Positions 52,048 through 63,957 of a DNA stretch of 64,000 bases are shown here, one piece after another; within the stretch, counting starts at the first letter, position 1; the number at the start of each line of letters is the position of its first letter. Position numbers and translations under genes: made by a program. The stretch lies in NCBI RefSeq assembly GCF_051020975.1, contig NW_027478159.1, positions 18,058,501 to 18,122,500 on the forward strand, in the 5' to 3' direction. A model generated the notes under the pieces. That model ran no database searches. It was not told the origin of the DNA and was given only the letters and a program-made list of their open reading frames with translations. This DNA comes from Osmia lignaria lignaria (lineage: Eukaryota > Arthropoda > Insecta > Hymenoptera > Megachilidae).

Positions 52048-53979
52048 TCAGAAGCGTAGTTTTCGAGATATATCGAGATATTTAAAAGTTCCGAAGCCGC
52101 ACCAACATAATAGAGATACAGAAACACCGTGGCCCCTTTCTTTGAGATAACTCTGCACTAGTGCGAGCCGCAAATGCCACTTCCAGCTTAGCTGTGCAGA
52201 AGAAGAACAACAAGAAGAAGAAATATCTCGAAATATGTCCGTCAGGCCCCTTCCCTTGAGATAAATATGCAAATATCTCGGAAACGAAGCGAGCTATGGC
52301 AAAATGTTAAGCGACCTTTTTTGTAGAGAATTAAGTTTCCTACTTTTTATGTTCTATGATATTTTTTGATCAGATGCTTAGTTCTCGAGATATATCAAGA
52401 TATTTAAAAGTTCCGAAGCCGCACCAACATAATAGAGATACAGAAACACCGTGGCCCCTTTCTGTGAGATAACTCTGCAATATTGCGAGCTGCAAATGCC
52501 ACTTCCAGCTTAGCTGTGCAGAAGAAGAACAACAAGAAGAAGAAATATCTCGAAATATGTCCGTCAGGCCCCTTCCCTTGAGATAAATCTGCAAATATCT
52601 CGGACACGAAGCGAGCTATGGCAAAATGTTAAGAGACCTTTTTTGTAGAGAATTATGTTTCCTACAATTTATGTTCTATGATATTTTTTGATCAGAAGCG
52701 TAGTTTTCGAGATATATCGAGATATTTAAAAGTTCCGAAGCCGCACCAACATAATAGAGATACAGAAACACCGTGGCCCCTTTCTTTGAGATAACTCTGC
52801 ACTAGTGCGAGCCGCAAATGCCACTTCCAGCTTAGCTGTGCAGAAGAAGAACAACAAGAAGAAGAAATATCTCGAAATATGTCCGTCAGGCCCCTTCCCT
52901 TGAGATAAATATGCAAATATCTCGGAAACGAAGCGAGCTATGGCAAAATGTTAAGAGACCTTTTTTGTAGAGAATTAAGTTTCCTACTTTTTATGTTCTA
53001 TGATATTTTTTGATCAGATGCGTAGTTCTCGAGATATATCAAGATATTTAAAAGTTCCGAAGCCGCACCAACATAATAGAGATACAGAAACACCGTGGCC
53101 CCTTTCTTTGAGATAACTCTGCACTATTGCGAGCTGGAAATGCCACTTCCAGTTTAGCTGTGCAGAAGAAGAACAACAAGAAGAAGAAATATCTCGAAAT
53201 ATGTCCGTTAGGCCCCTTCCCTTGAGATAAATCTGCAAATATCTCGGAAACGAAGCGAGCTATGGCAAAATGTTCAGAGACCTTTTTTGTAGAGAATTGA
53301 GTTTCCTACTTTTTATGTTCTATGATATTTTTTGATCAGAAGCGTAGTTTTCGAGATATATCGAGATATTTAAAAGTTCCGAAGCCGCACCAACATAATA
53401 GAGATACAGAAACACCGTGGCCCCTTTCTTTGAGATAACTCTGCACTAGTGCGAGCCGCAAATGCCACTTCCAGCTTAGCTGTGCAGAAGAAGAACAACA
53501 AGAAGAAGAAATATCTCGAAATATGTCCGTCAGGCCCCTTCCCTTGAGATAAATCTGCAAATATCTCGGAAACGAAGCGAGCTATGGCAAAATGTTAAGA
53601 GACCTTTTTTGTAGAGAATTAAGTTTCCTACTTTTTATGTTCTATGATATTTTTTGATCAGATGCGTAGTTCTCGAGATATATCAAGATATTTAAAAGTT
53701 CCGAAGCCGCACCAACATAATAGAGATACAGAAACACCGTGGCCCCTTTCTTTGAGATAACTCTGCACTATTGCGAGCTGCAAATGCCACTTCCAGCTTA
53801 GCTGTGCAGAGGAAGAACAACAAGAAGAAGAAATATCTCGAAATATGTCCGTCAGGCCCCTTCCCTTGAGATAAATCTGCAAATATCTCGGAAACGAAGC
53901 GAGCTATGGCAAAATGTTAAGAGACCTTTTTTGTAGAGAATTAAGTTTCCTACTTTTTATGTTCTATGATATTTTTTGA
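52048..53979. repeat. Strict B-A-B-A-B-A alternation over six units
   Basis: The heads alternate between class B (AAGCGTAGTTTTCG, TCGAGAT) and class A (ATGC(G/T)TAGTTCTCG, TCAAGAT). The middles alternate in phase, AGTGCGAGCC with B and ATTGCGAGCTG with A. The repeat period here is effectively 644 bp. This is the cleanest trace of a possible A-B dimer stage. Confidence 0.75.
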
Positions 53980-54301
53980 TCAGATGCGTAGTTCTCGAGA
54001 TATATCAAGATATTTAAAAGTTCCGAAGCCGCACCAACATAATAGAGATACAGAAACACCGTGGCCCCTTTCTTTGAGATAACTCTGCACTATTGCGAGC
54101 TGCAAATGCCACTTCCAGCTTAGCTGTGCAGAGGAAGAACAACAAGAAGAAGAAATATCTCGAAATATGTCCGTCAGGCCCCTTCCCTTGAGATATATCT
54201 GCAAATATCTCGGAAACGAAGCGAGCTATGGCAAAATGTTAAGAGACCTTTTTTGTAGAGAATTATGTTTCCTACAATTTATGTTCTATGATATTTTTTG
54301 A

Positions 54302-56233
54302 TCAGATGCGTAGTTCTCGAGATATATCAAGATATTTAAAAGTTCCGAAGCCGCACCAACATAATAGAGATACAGAAACACCGTGGCCCCTTTCTTTGAG
54401 ATAACTCTGCACTAGTGCGAGCCGCAAATGCCACTTCCAGCTTAGCTGTGCAGAAGAAGAACAACAAGATGAAGAAATATCTCGAAATATGTCCGTCAGG
54501 CCCCTTCCCTTGAGATAAATATGCAAATATCTCGGAAACGAAGCGAGCTATGGCAAAATGTTAAGAGACCTTTTTTGTAGAGAATTAAGTTTCCTACTTT
54601 TTATGTTCTATGATATTTTTTGATCAGATGCGTAGTTCTCGAGATATATCAAGATATTTAAAAGTTCCGATGCCGCACCAACATAATAGAGATACAGAAA
54701 CACCGTGGCCCCTTTCTTTGAGATAACTCTGCACTAGTGCGAGCGGCAAATGCCACTTCCAGCTTAGCTGTGCAGAAGGAGAACAACAAGAAGAAGAAAT
54801 ATCTCGAAATATGTCCGTCAGGCCACTTCCCTTGAGATAAATCTGCAAATATCTCGGAAACCAAGCGAGCTATGGCAAAATGTGAAGAGACCTTTTTTGT
54901 AGAGAATTATGTTTCCTACAATTTATGTTCTATGATATTTTTTGATCAGAAGCGTAGTTTTCGAGATATATCGAGATATTTAAAAGTTCCGAAGCCGCAC
55001 CAACATAATAGAGATACAGAAACACCGTGGCCCCTTTCTTTGAGATAACTCTGCACTAGTGCGAGCCGCAAATGCCACTTCCAGCTTAGCTGTGCAGAAG
55101 AAGAACAACAAGAAGAAGAAATATCTCGAAATATGTCCGTCAGACCCCTTCCCTTGAGATGAATCTGCAAATATCTCGGAAACGAAGCGTGCTATGGCAA
55201 AATGTTAAGAGACCTTTTTTGTAGAGAATAATGTTTCCTACAATTTACGTTCTATGATATTTTTTGATCAGAAGCGTAGTTCTCGAGATATATCAAGATA
55301 TTTAAAAGTTCCGAAGCCGCACCAACATAATAGAGATACAGAAACACCGTGGCCCCTTTCTTTGAGATAACTCTGCACTAGTGCGAGCCGCAAATGCCAC
55401 TTCCAGCTTAGCTGTGCAGAAGGAGAACAACAAGAAGAAGAAATATCTCGAAATATGTCCGTCAGGCCACTTCCCTTGAGATAAATCTGCAAATATCTCG
55501 GAAACGAAGCGAGCTATGGCAAAATGTGAAGAGACCTTTTTTGTAGAGAATTAAGTTTCCTACTTTTTATGGTCGATGATATTTTTTGATCAGATGCGTA
55601 GTTCTCGAGATATATCAAGATATTTAAAAGTTCCGAAGCTGCACCAACATAATAGAGGTACAGAAACACCGTGGCCTCTTTCTTTGAGATAACTCTGCAC
55701 TATTGCGAGCTGCAAATGCCACTTCGAGCTTAGCTGTGCAGAAGAAGAACAACAAGAAGAAGAAATATCTCGAAATATGTCCGTCAGGCCCCTTCCCTTG
55801 AGATAAATATGCAAATATCTCGGAAACGAAGCGAGCTATGGCAAAATGTTAAGAGACCGTTGTTGTAGAGAATTAAGTTTCCTACTTTTTATGTTCTATG
55901 ATATTTTTTGATCAGACGCGTAGTTCTCGAGATATATCAAGATATTTAAAAGTTCCGATGCCGCACCAACATAATAGAGATACAGAAACACCGTGGCCCC
56001 TTTCTTTGAGATAACTCTGCACTATTGCGAGCTGCAAATGCCACTTCCAGCTTAGCTGTGCAGAAGAAGAACAACAAGAAGAAGAAATATCTCGAAATAT
56101 GTCCGTCAGGCCCCTTCCCTTGAGATAAATCTGCAAATATCTCGGAAACGAAGAGAGCTATGGCAAAATGTTAAGAGACCTTTTTTGTAGAGAATTATGT
56201 TTCCTACAATTTATGTTCTATGATATTTTTTGA
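54302..56233. repeat. Six-unit block, order P Q X Y R S
   Basis: P (54302) has CAAGATGAAG. Q (54624) has GATGCCGCACC, GCGAGCGGC and GAAGGAGAAC. X (54946) has CAGACCCC/GATGAATC and GCGTGCTATGG. Y (55268) has a GAAGCGTAGTTCTCG head on a Q-type right half. R (55590) has GAGGTACAG with CACTTCGAGC. S (55912) follows GACCGTTGTTG. Parts of this block recur at 57521-59452 in a different order. Confidence 0.8.
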
Positions 56234-57198
56234 TCAGAAGCGTAGTTTTCGAGATATATCGAGATATTTAAAAGTTCCGAAGCCGCACCAACATAATAGA
56301 GATACAGAAACACCGTGGCCCCTTTCTTTGAGATAACTCTGCACTATTGCGAGCTGGAAATGCCACTTCCAGTTTAGTTGTGCAGAAGAAGAACAACAAG
56401 AAGAAGAAATATCTCGAAATATGTCCGTTAGGCCCCTTCCCTTGAGATAAATCTGCAAATATCTCGGAAACGAAGCGAGCTATGGCAAAATGTTAAGAGA
56501 GCTTTTTTGTAGAGAATTAAGTTTCCTACTTTTTATGTTCTATGATATTTTTTGATCAGAAGCGTAGTTTTCGAGATATATCGAGATATTTAAAAGTTCC
56601 GAAGCCGCACCAACATAATAGAGATACAGAAACACCGTGGCCCCTTTCTTTGAGATAACTCTGCACTAGTGCGAGCCGCAAATGCCACTTCCAGCTTAGC
56701 TGTGCAGAAGAAGAACAACAAGAAGAAGAAATATCTCGAAATATGTCCGTCAGGCCCCTTCCCTTGAGATATATCTGCAAATATCTCGGAAACGAAGCGA
56801 GCTATGGCAAAATGTTAAGAGACCTTTTTTGTAGAGAATTATGTTTCCTACAATTTATGTTGTATGACATTTTTTGATCAGAAGCGTAGTTTTCGAGATA
56901 TATCGAGATATTTAAAAGTTCCGAAGCCGCACCAACATAATAGAGATACAGAAACACCGTGGCCCCTTTCTTTGAGATAACTCTGCACTAGTGCGAGCCG
57001 CAAATGCCACTTCCAGCTTAGCTGTGCAGAAGAAGAACAACAAGAAGAAGAAATATCTCGAAATATGTCCGTCAGGCCCCTTCCCTTGAGATAAATCTGC
57101 AAATATCTCGGAAACGAAGCGAGCTATGGCAAAATGTTAAGAGACCTTTTTTGTAGAGAATTAAGTTTCCTACTTTTTATGTTCTATGATATTTTTTG

Positions 57199-57519
57199 AT
57201 CAGATGCGTAGTTCTCGAGATATATCAAGATATTTAAAAGTTCCGAAGCCGCACCAACATAATAGAGATACAGAAACACCGTGGCGCTTTCTTTGAGATA
57301 ACTCTGCACTATTGCGAGCTGCAAATGCCACTTCCAGCTTAGCTGTGCAGAGGAAGAACAACAAGAAGAAGAAATATCTCGAAATATGTCCGTCAGGCCC
57401 CTTCCCTTGAGATATATCTGCAAATATCTCGGAAACGAAGCGAGCTATGGCAAAATGTTAAGAGACCTTTTTTGTAGAGAATTATGGTTCCTACAATTTA
57501 TGTTCTATGATATTTTTTG
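57199..57519. repeat. 321-bp unit, 1-bp deletion in CCCC run
   Basis: CCGTGGCGCTTTC near 57285 stands for the usual CCGTGGCCCCTTTC, one base shorter. The deletion shifts the minus-strand frame, which then runs on to an unrelated 79-codon reading. The other frame-shifting deletion, near 19943, arose separately. Confidence 0.88.
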
Positions 57520-57520
57520 A

Positions 57521-59452
57521 TCAGATGCGTAGTTCTCGAGATATATCAAGATATTTAAAAGTTCCGAAGCCGCACCAACATAATAGAGATACAGAAACAC
57601 CGTGGCCCCTTTCTTTGAGATAACTCTGCACTAGTGCGAGCCGCAAATGCCACTTCCAGCTTAGCTGTGCAGAAGAAGAACAACAAGATGAAGAAATATC
57701 TCGAAATATGTCCGTCAGGCCCCTTCCCTTGAGATAAATATGCAAATATCTCGGAAACGAAGCGAGCTATGGCAAAATGTTAAGAGACCTTTTTTGTAGA
57801 GAATTAAGTTTCCTACTTTTTATGTTCTATGATATTTTTTGATCAGATGCGTAGTTCTCGAGATATATCAAGATATTTAAAAGTTCCGATGCCGCACCAA
57901 CATAATAGAGATACAGAAACACCGTGGCCCCTTTCTTTGAGATAACTCTGCACTAGTGCGAGCGGCAAATGCCACTTCCAGCTTAGCTGTGCAGAAGGAG
58001 AACAACAAGAAGAAGAAATATCTCGAAATATGTCCGTCAGGCCACTTCCCTTGAGATAAATCTGCAAATATCTCGGAAACGAAGCGAGCTATGGCAAAAT
58101 GTGAAGAGACCTTTTTTGTAGAGAATTAAGTTTCCTACTTTTTATGTTCGATGATATTTTTTGATCAGATGCGTAGTTCTCGAGATATATCAAGATATTT
58201 AAAAGTTCCGAAGCTGCACCAACATAATAGAGGTACAGAAACACCGTGGCCTCTTTCTTTGAGATAACTCTGCACTATTGCGAGCTGCAAATGCCACTTC
58301 GAGCTTAGCTGTGCAGAAGAAGAACAACAAGAAGAAGAAATATCTCGAAATATGTCCGTCAGGCCCCTTCCCTTGAGATAAATATGCAAATATCTCGGAA
58401 ACGAAGCGAGCTATGGCAAAATGTTAAGAGACCGTTGTTGTAGAGAATTAAGTTTCCTACTTTTTATGTTCTATGATATTTTTTGATCAGACGCGTAGTT
58501 CTCGAGATATATCAAGATATTTAAAAGTTCCGATGCCGCACCAACATAATAGAGATACAGAAACACCGTGGCCCCTTTCTTTGAGATAACTCTGCACTAT
58601 TGCGAGCTGCAAATGCCACTTCCAGCTTAGCTGTGCAGAAGAAGAACAACAAGAAGAAGAAATATCTCGAAATATGTCCGTCAGGCCCCTTCCCTTGAGA
58701 TAAATCTGCAAATATCTCGGAAACGAAGAGAGCTATGGCAAAATGTTAAGAGACCTTTTTTGTAGAGAATTATGTTTCCTACAATTTATGTTCTCTGATA
58801 TTTTTTGATCAGAAGCGTAGTTTTCGAGATATATCGAGATATTTAAAAGTTCCGAAGCCGCACCAACATAATAGAGATACAGAAACACCGTGGCCCCTTT
58901 CTTTGAGATAACTCTGCACTAGTGCGAGCCGCAAATGCCACTTCCAGCTTAGCTGTGCAGAAGAAGAACAACAAGAAGAAGAAATATCTCGAAATATGTC
59001 CGTCAGACCCCTTCCCTTGAGATGAATCTGCAAATATCTCGGAAACGAAGCGTGCTATGGCAAAATGTTAAGAGACCTTTTTTGTAGAGAATAATGTTTC
59101 CTACAATTTACGTTCTATGATATTTTTTGATCAGAAGCGTAGTTCTCGAGATATATCAAGATATTTAAAAGTTCCGAAGCCGCACCAACATAATAGAGAT
59201 ACAGAAACACCGTGGCCCCTTTCTTTGAGATAACTCTGCACTAGTGCGAGCCGCAAATGCCACTTCCAGCTTAGCTGTGCAGAAGAAGAACAACAAGATG
59301 AAGAAATATCTCGAAATATGTCCGTCAGGCCCCTTCCCTTGAGATAAATATGCAAATATCTCGGAAACGAAGCGAGCTATGGCAAAATGTTAAGAGACCT
59401 TTTTTGTAGAGAATTAAGTTTCCTACTTTTTATGTTCTATGATATTTTTTGA
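57521..59452. repeat. Six-unit block, order P Q R S X P'
   Basis: The same unit types as 54302-56233 appear, but R and S follow Q directly and X comes after S. The last unit (59131) has the GAAGCGTAGTTCTCG head that follows X elsewhere, joined to the P-type right half with CAAGATGAAG. P and Q here differ from the first copies only at a few bases, such as CAAGCGAGC against GAAGCGAGC after Q. Confidence 0.8.
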
Positions 59453-59774
59453 TCAGACGCGTAGTTCTCGAGATATATCAAGATATTTAAAAGTTCCGAA
59501 GCCGCACCAACATAATAGAGATACAGAAACACCGTGGCCCCTTTCTTTGAGATAACTCTGCACTATTGCGAGCTGCAAATGCCACTTCCAGCTTAGCTGT
59601 GCAGAAGAAGAACAACAAGAAGAAGAAATATCTCGAAATATGTCCATCAGGCCCCTTCCCTTGAGATAAATCTGCAAATATCTCGGAAACGAAGAGAGCT
59701 ATGGCAAAATGTTAAGAGACCTTTTTTGTAGAGAATTATGTTTCCTACAATTTATGTTCTATGATATTTTTTGA

Positions 59775-60093
59775 TCAGAAGCGTAGTTTTCGAGATATAT
59801 CGAGATATTTAAAAGTTCCGAAGCCGCACCAACATAATAGAGATACAGAAACACCGTGGCCCCTTTCTTTGAGATAACTCTGCACTATTGCGAGCTGGAA
59901 ATGCCACTTCCAGTTTAGCTGTGCAGAAGAACAACAAGAAGAAGAAATATCTCGAAATATGTCCGTTAGGCCCCTTCCCTTGAGATAAATCTGCAAATAT
60001 CTCGGAAACGAAGCGAGCTATGGCAAAATGTTAAGAGACCTTTTTTGTAGAGAATTAAGTTTCCTACTTTTTATGTTCTATGATATTTTTTGA
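59775..60093. repeat. 319-bp unit, independent 3-bp deletion
   Basis: The purine tract is one GAA triplet short (GCAGAAGAACAACAAG near 59923). The rest of the unit has GAGCTGGAAATG, CCAGTTTAGC and GTCCGTTAGG and an ordinary CCCC right half. It is therefore not related to the four 319-bp CAGTTCC units of region 4, which points to a second slippage event in the same tract. Confidence 0.85.
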
Positions 60094-63000
60094 TCAGAAG
60101 CGTAGTTTTCGAGATATATCGAGATATTTAAAAGTTCCGAAGCCGCACCAACATAATAGAGATACAGAAACACCGTGGCCCCTTTCTTTGAGATAACTCT
60201 GCACTAGTGCGAGCCGCAAATGCCACTTCCAGCTTAGCTGTGCACAAGAAGAACAACAAGAAGAAGAAATATCTCGAAATATGTCCGTCAGGCCCCTTCC
60301 CTTGAGATATATCTGCAAATATCTCGGAAACGAAGCGAGCTATGGCAAAATGTTAAGAGACCTTTTTTGTAGAGAATTATGTTTCCTACTTTTTATGTTC
60401 TATGATATTTTTTGATCAGATGCGTAGTTCTCGAGATATATCAAGATATTTAAAAGTTCCGAAGCCGCACCAACATAATAGGGATACAGAAACACCGTGG
60501 CCCCTTTCTTTGAGATAACTCTGCACTAGTGCGAGCCGCAAATGCCACTTCCAGCTTAGCTGTGCACAAGAAGAACAAAAAGAAGAAGAAATATCTCGAA
60601 ATATGTCCGTCAGGCCCCTTCCCTTGAGATAAATCTGCAAATATCTCGGAAACGAAGCGAGCTATGGCAAAATGGTAAGAGACCTTTTTTGTAGAGAATT
60701 AAGTTTCCTACTTTTTATGTTCTATGATATTTTTTGATCAGAAGCGTAGTTTTCGAGATATATCGAGATATTTAAAAGTTCCGAAGCCGCACCAACATAA
60801 TAGAGATACAGAAACACCGTGGCCCCTTTCTTTGAGATAACTCTGCACTAGTGCGAGCCGCAAATGCCACTTCCAGCTTAGCTGTGCAGAAGAAGAACAA
60901 CAAGAAGAAGAAATATCTCGAAATATGTCCGTCAGGCCCCTTCCCTTGAGATAAATCTGCAAATATCTCGGAAACGAAGCGAGCTATGGCAAAATGTTAA
61001 GAGACCTTTTTTGTAGAGAATTAAGTTTCCTACTTTTTATGTTCTATGATATTTTTTGATCAGATGCGTAGTTCTCGAGATATATCAAGATATTTAAAAG
61101 TTCCGAAGCCGCACCAACATAATAGAGATACAGAAACACCGTGGCCCCTTTCTTTGAGATAACTCTGCACTAGTCCGAGCCGCAAATGCCACTTCCAGCT
61201 TAGCTGTGCAGAAGAAGAACAACATGAAGAAGAAATATCTCGAAATATGTCCGTCAGGCCCCTTCCCTTGAGATAAATATGCAAATATCTCGGAAACGAA
61301 GCGAGCTATGGCAAAATGTTAAGAGACCTTTTTTGTAGAGAATTAAGTTTCCTACTTTTTATGTTCTATGATATTTTTTGATCAGATGCGTAGTTCTCGA
61401 GATATATCAAGATATTTAAAAGTTCCGAAGCCGCACCAACATAATAGGGATACAGAAACACCGTGGCCCCTTTCTTTGAGATAACTCTGCACTAGTGCGA
61501 GCCGCAAATGCCACTTCCAGCTTAGCTGTGCACAAGAAGAACAACAAGAAGAAGAAATATCTCGAAATATGTCCGTCAGGCCCCTTCCCTTGAGATAAAT
61601 CTGCAAATATCTCGGAAACGAAGCGAGCTATGGCAAAATGTTAAGAGACCTTTTTTGTAGAGAATTAAGTTTCCTACTTTTTATGTTCTATGATATTTTT
61701 TGATCAGATGCGTAGTTCTCGAGATATATCAAGATATTTAAAAGTTCCGAAGCCGCACCAACATAATAGAGATACAGAAACACCGTGGCCCCTTTCTTTG
61801 AGATAACTCTGCACTATTGCGAGCTGGAAATGCCACTTCCAGTTTAGCTGTGCAGAAGAAGAACAACAAGAAGAAGAAATATCTCGAAATATGTCCGTTA
61901 GGCCCCTTCCCTTGAGATAAATCTGCAAATATCTCGGAAACGAAGCGAGCTATGGCAAAATGTTAAGAGACCTTTTTTGTAGAGAATTAAGTTTCCTACT
62001 TTTTATGTTCTATGATATTTTTTGATCAGAAGCGTAGTTTTCGAGATATATCGAGATATTTAAAAGTTCCGAAGCCGCACCAACATAATAGAGATACAGA
62101 AACACCGTGGCCCCTTTCTTTGAGATAACTCTGCACTAGTGCGAGCCGCAAATGCCACTTCCAGCTTAGCTGTGCAGAAGAAGAACAACAAGAAGAAGAA
62201 ATATCTCGAAATATGTCCGTCAGGCCCCTTCCCTTGAGATAAATCTGCAAATATCTCGGAAACGAAGCGAGCTATGGCAAAATGTTAAGAGACCTTTTTT
62301 GTAGAGAATTAAGTTTCCTACTTTTTATGTTCTATGATATTTTCTGATCAGATGCGTAGTTCTCGAGATATATCAAGATATTTAAAAGTTCCGAAGCCGC
62401 ACCAACATAATAGAGATACAGAAACACCGTGGCCCCTTTCTTTGAGATAACTCTGCACTAGTCCGAGCCGCAAATGCCACTTCCAGCTTAGCTGTGCAGA
62501 AGAAGAACAACAAGAAGAAGAAATATCTCGAAATATGTCCGTCAGGCCCCTTCCCATGAGATAAATATGCAAATATCTCGGAAACGAAGCGAGCTATGGC
62601 AAAATGTTAAGAGACCTTTTTTGTAGAGAATTAAGTTTGCTACTTTTTATGTTCTATGATATTTTTTGATCAGAAGCGTAGTTTTCGAGATATATCGAGA
62701 TATTTAAAAGTTCCGAAGCCGCACCAACATAATAGAGATACAGAAACACCGTGGCCCCTTTCTTTGAGATAACTCTGCACTAGTGCGAGCCGCAAATGCC
62801 ACTTCCAGCTTAGCTGTGCAGAAGAAGAACAACAAGAAGAAGAAATATCTCCAAATATGTCCGTCAGGCCCCTTCCCTTGAGATATATCTGCAAATATCT
62901 CGGAAACGAAGCGAGCTATGGCAAAATGTTAAGAGACCTTTTTTGTAGAGAATTATGTTTCCTACAATTTATGTTCTATGATATTTTTTGATCAGACGCG

Positions 63001-63635
63001 TAGTTCTCGAGATATATCAAGATATTTAAAAGTTCCGAAGCCGCACCAACATAATAGAGATACAGAAACACCGTGGCCCCTTTCTTTGAGATAACTCTGC
63101 ACTAGTCCGAGCCGCAAATGCCACTTCCAGCTTAGCTGTGCAGAAGAAGAACAACAAGAAGAAGAAATATCTCGAAATATGTCCGTCAGGCCCCTTCCCT
63201 TGAGATAAATCTGCAAATATCTCGGAAACGAAGAGAGCTATGGCAAAATGTTAAGAGACCTTTTTTGTAGAGAATTAAGTTTCCTACTTTTCATGTTCTA
63301 TGGTATTTTTTGATCAGATGCATAGTTCTCGAGATATATCAAGATATTTAAAAGTTCCGAAGCCGCACCAACATAATAGAGATACAGAAACACCGTGGCC
63401 CCTTTCTTTGAGATAACTCTGCACTATTGCGAGCTGTAAATGCCACTTCCAGCTTAGCTGTGCAGAAGAAGAACAACAAGAAGAAGAAATATCTCGAAAT
63501 ATGTCCGTCAGGCCCCTTCCCTTGAGATAAATCTGCAAATATCTCGGAAACGAAGCGAGCTATGGCAAAATGTTAAGAGACCTTTTTTGTAGAGAATTAA
63601 GTTTCCTACTTTTTATGTTCTATGATATTTTTTGA

Positions 63636-63957
63636 TCAGATGCGTAGTTCTCGAGATATATCAAGATATTTAAAAGTTCCGAAGCCGCACCAACATAATA
63701 GAGATACAGAAACACCGTGGCCCCTTTCTTTGAGATAACTCTGCACTATAGCGAGCTGCAAATGCCACTTCCAGCTTAGCTGTGCAGAGGAAGGACAACA
63801 AGAAGAAGAAATATCTCGAAATATGTCCGTCAGGCCAGTTCCTTTGAGCTGAATCTGCAAATATCTCGGAAACGAAGCGAGCTCTGACAAAATGTTAAGA
63901 GACGTTTTTTATAGAGAATTATGTTTCCTACAATTTACGTTCTATGATATTTTTTGA
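63636..63957. repeat. Last complete unit, region 4 type
   Basis: GGCCAGTTCCTTTGAGCTG returns at about 63833, after an absence of more than 12 kb, with CAGAGGAAGGAC and the unique GAGCTCTGACAAAATG and TTTTTTATAG. It may mark the start of another block of region 4 type units beyond the window. Confidence 0.85.

Larger units (their letters stand above)
51726..63957. repeat. Array region 5: 38 units, A/B alternation and reshuffled blocks
   Basis: The CAGTTCC variant disappears until the final complete unit. Markers are CAAGATGAAG, GAAGGAGAAC with GGCCACTTCC, GATGCCGCACC, GACCGTTGTTG, GCACAAGAAG (about 60245, 60566, 61530), CACTAGTCCGAGCC (about 61173, 62461, 63104) and GAGCTGGAAATG with CCAGTTTAG. 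Unit-to-unit differences are smaller than in region 3. No long perfect period was found, apart from the block repeats listed separately. Confidence 0.75.
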
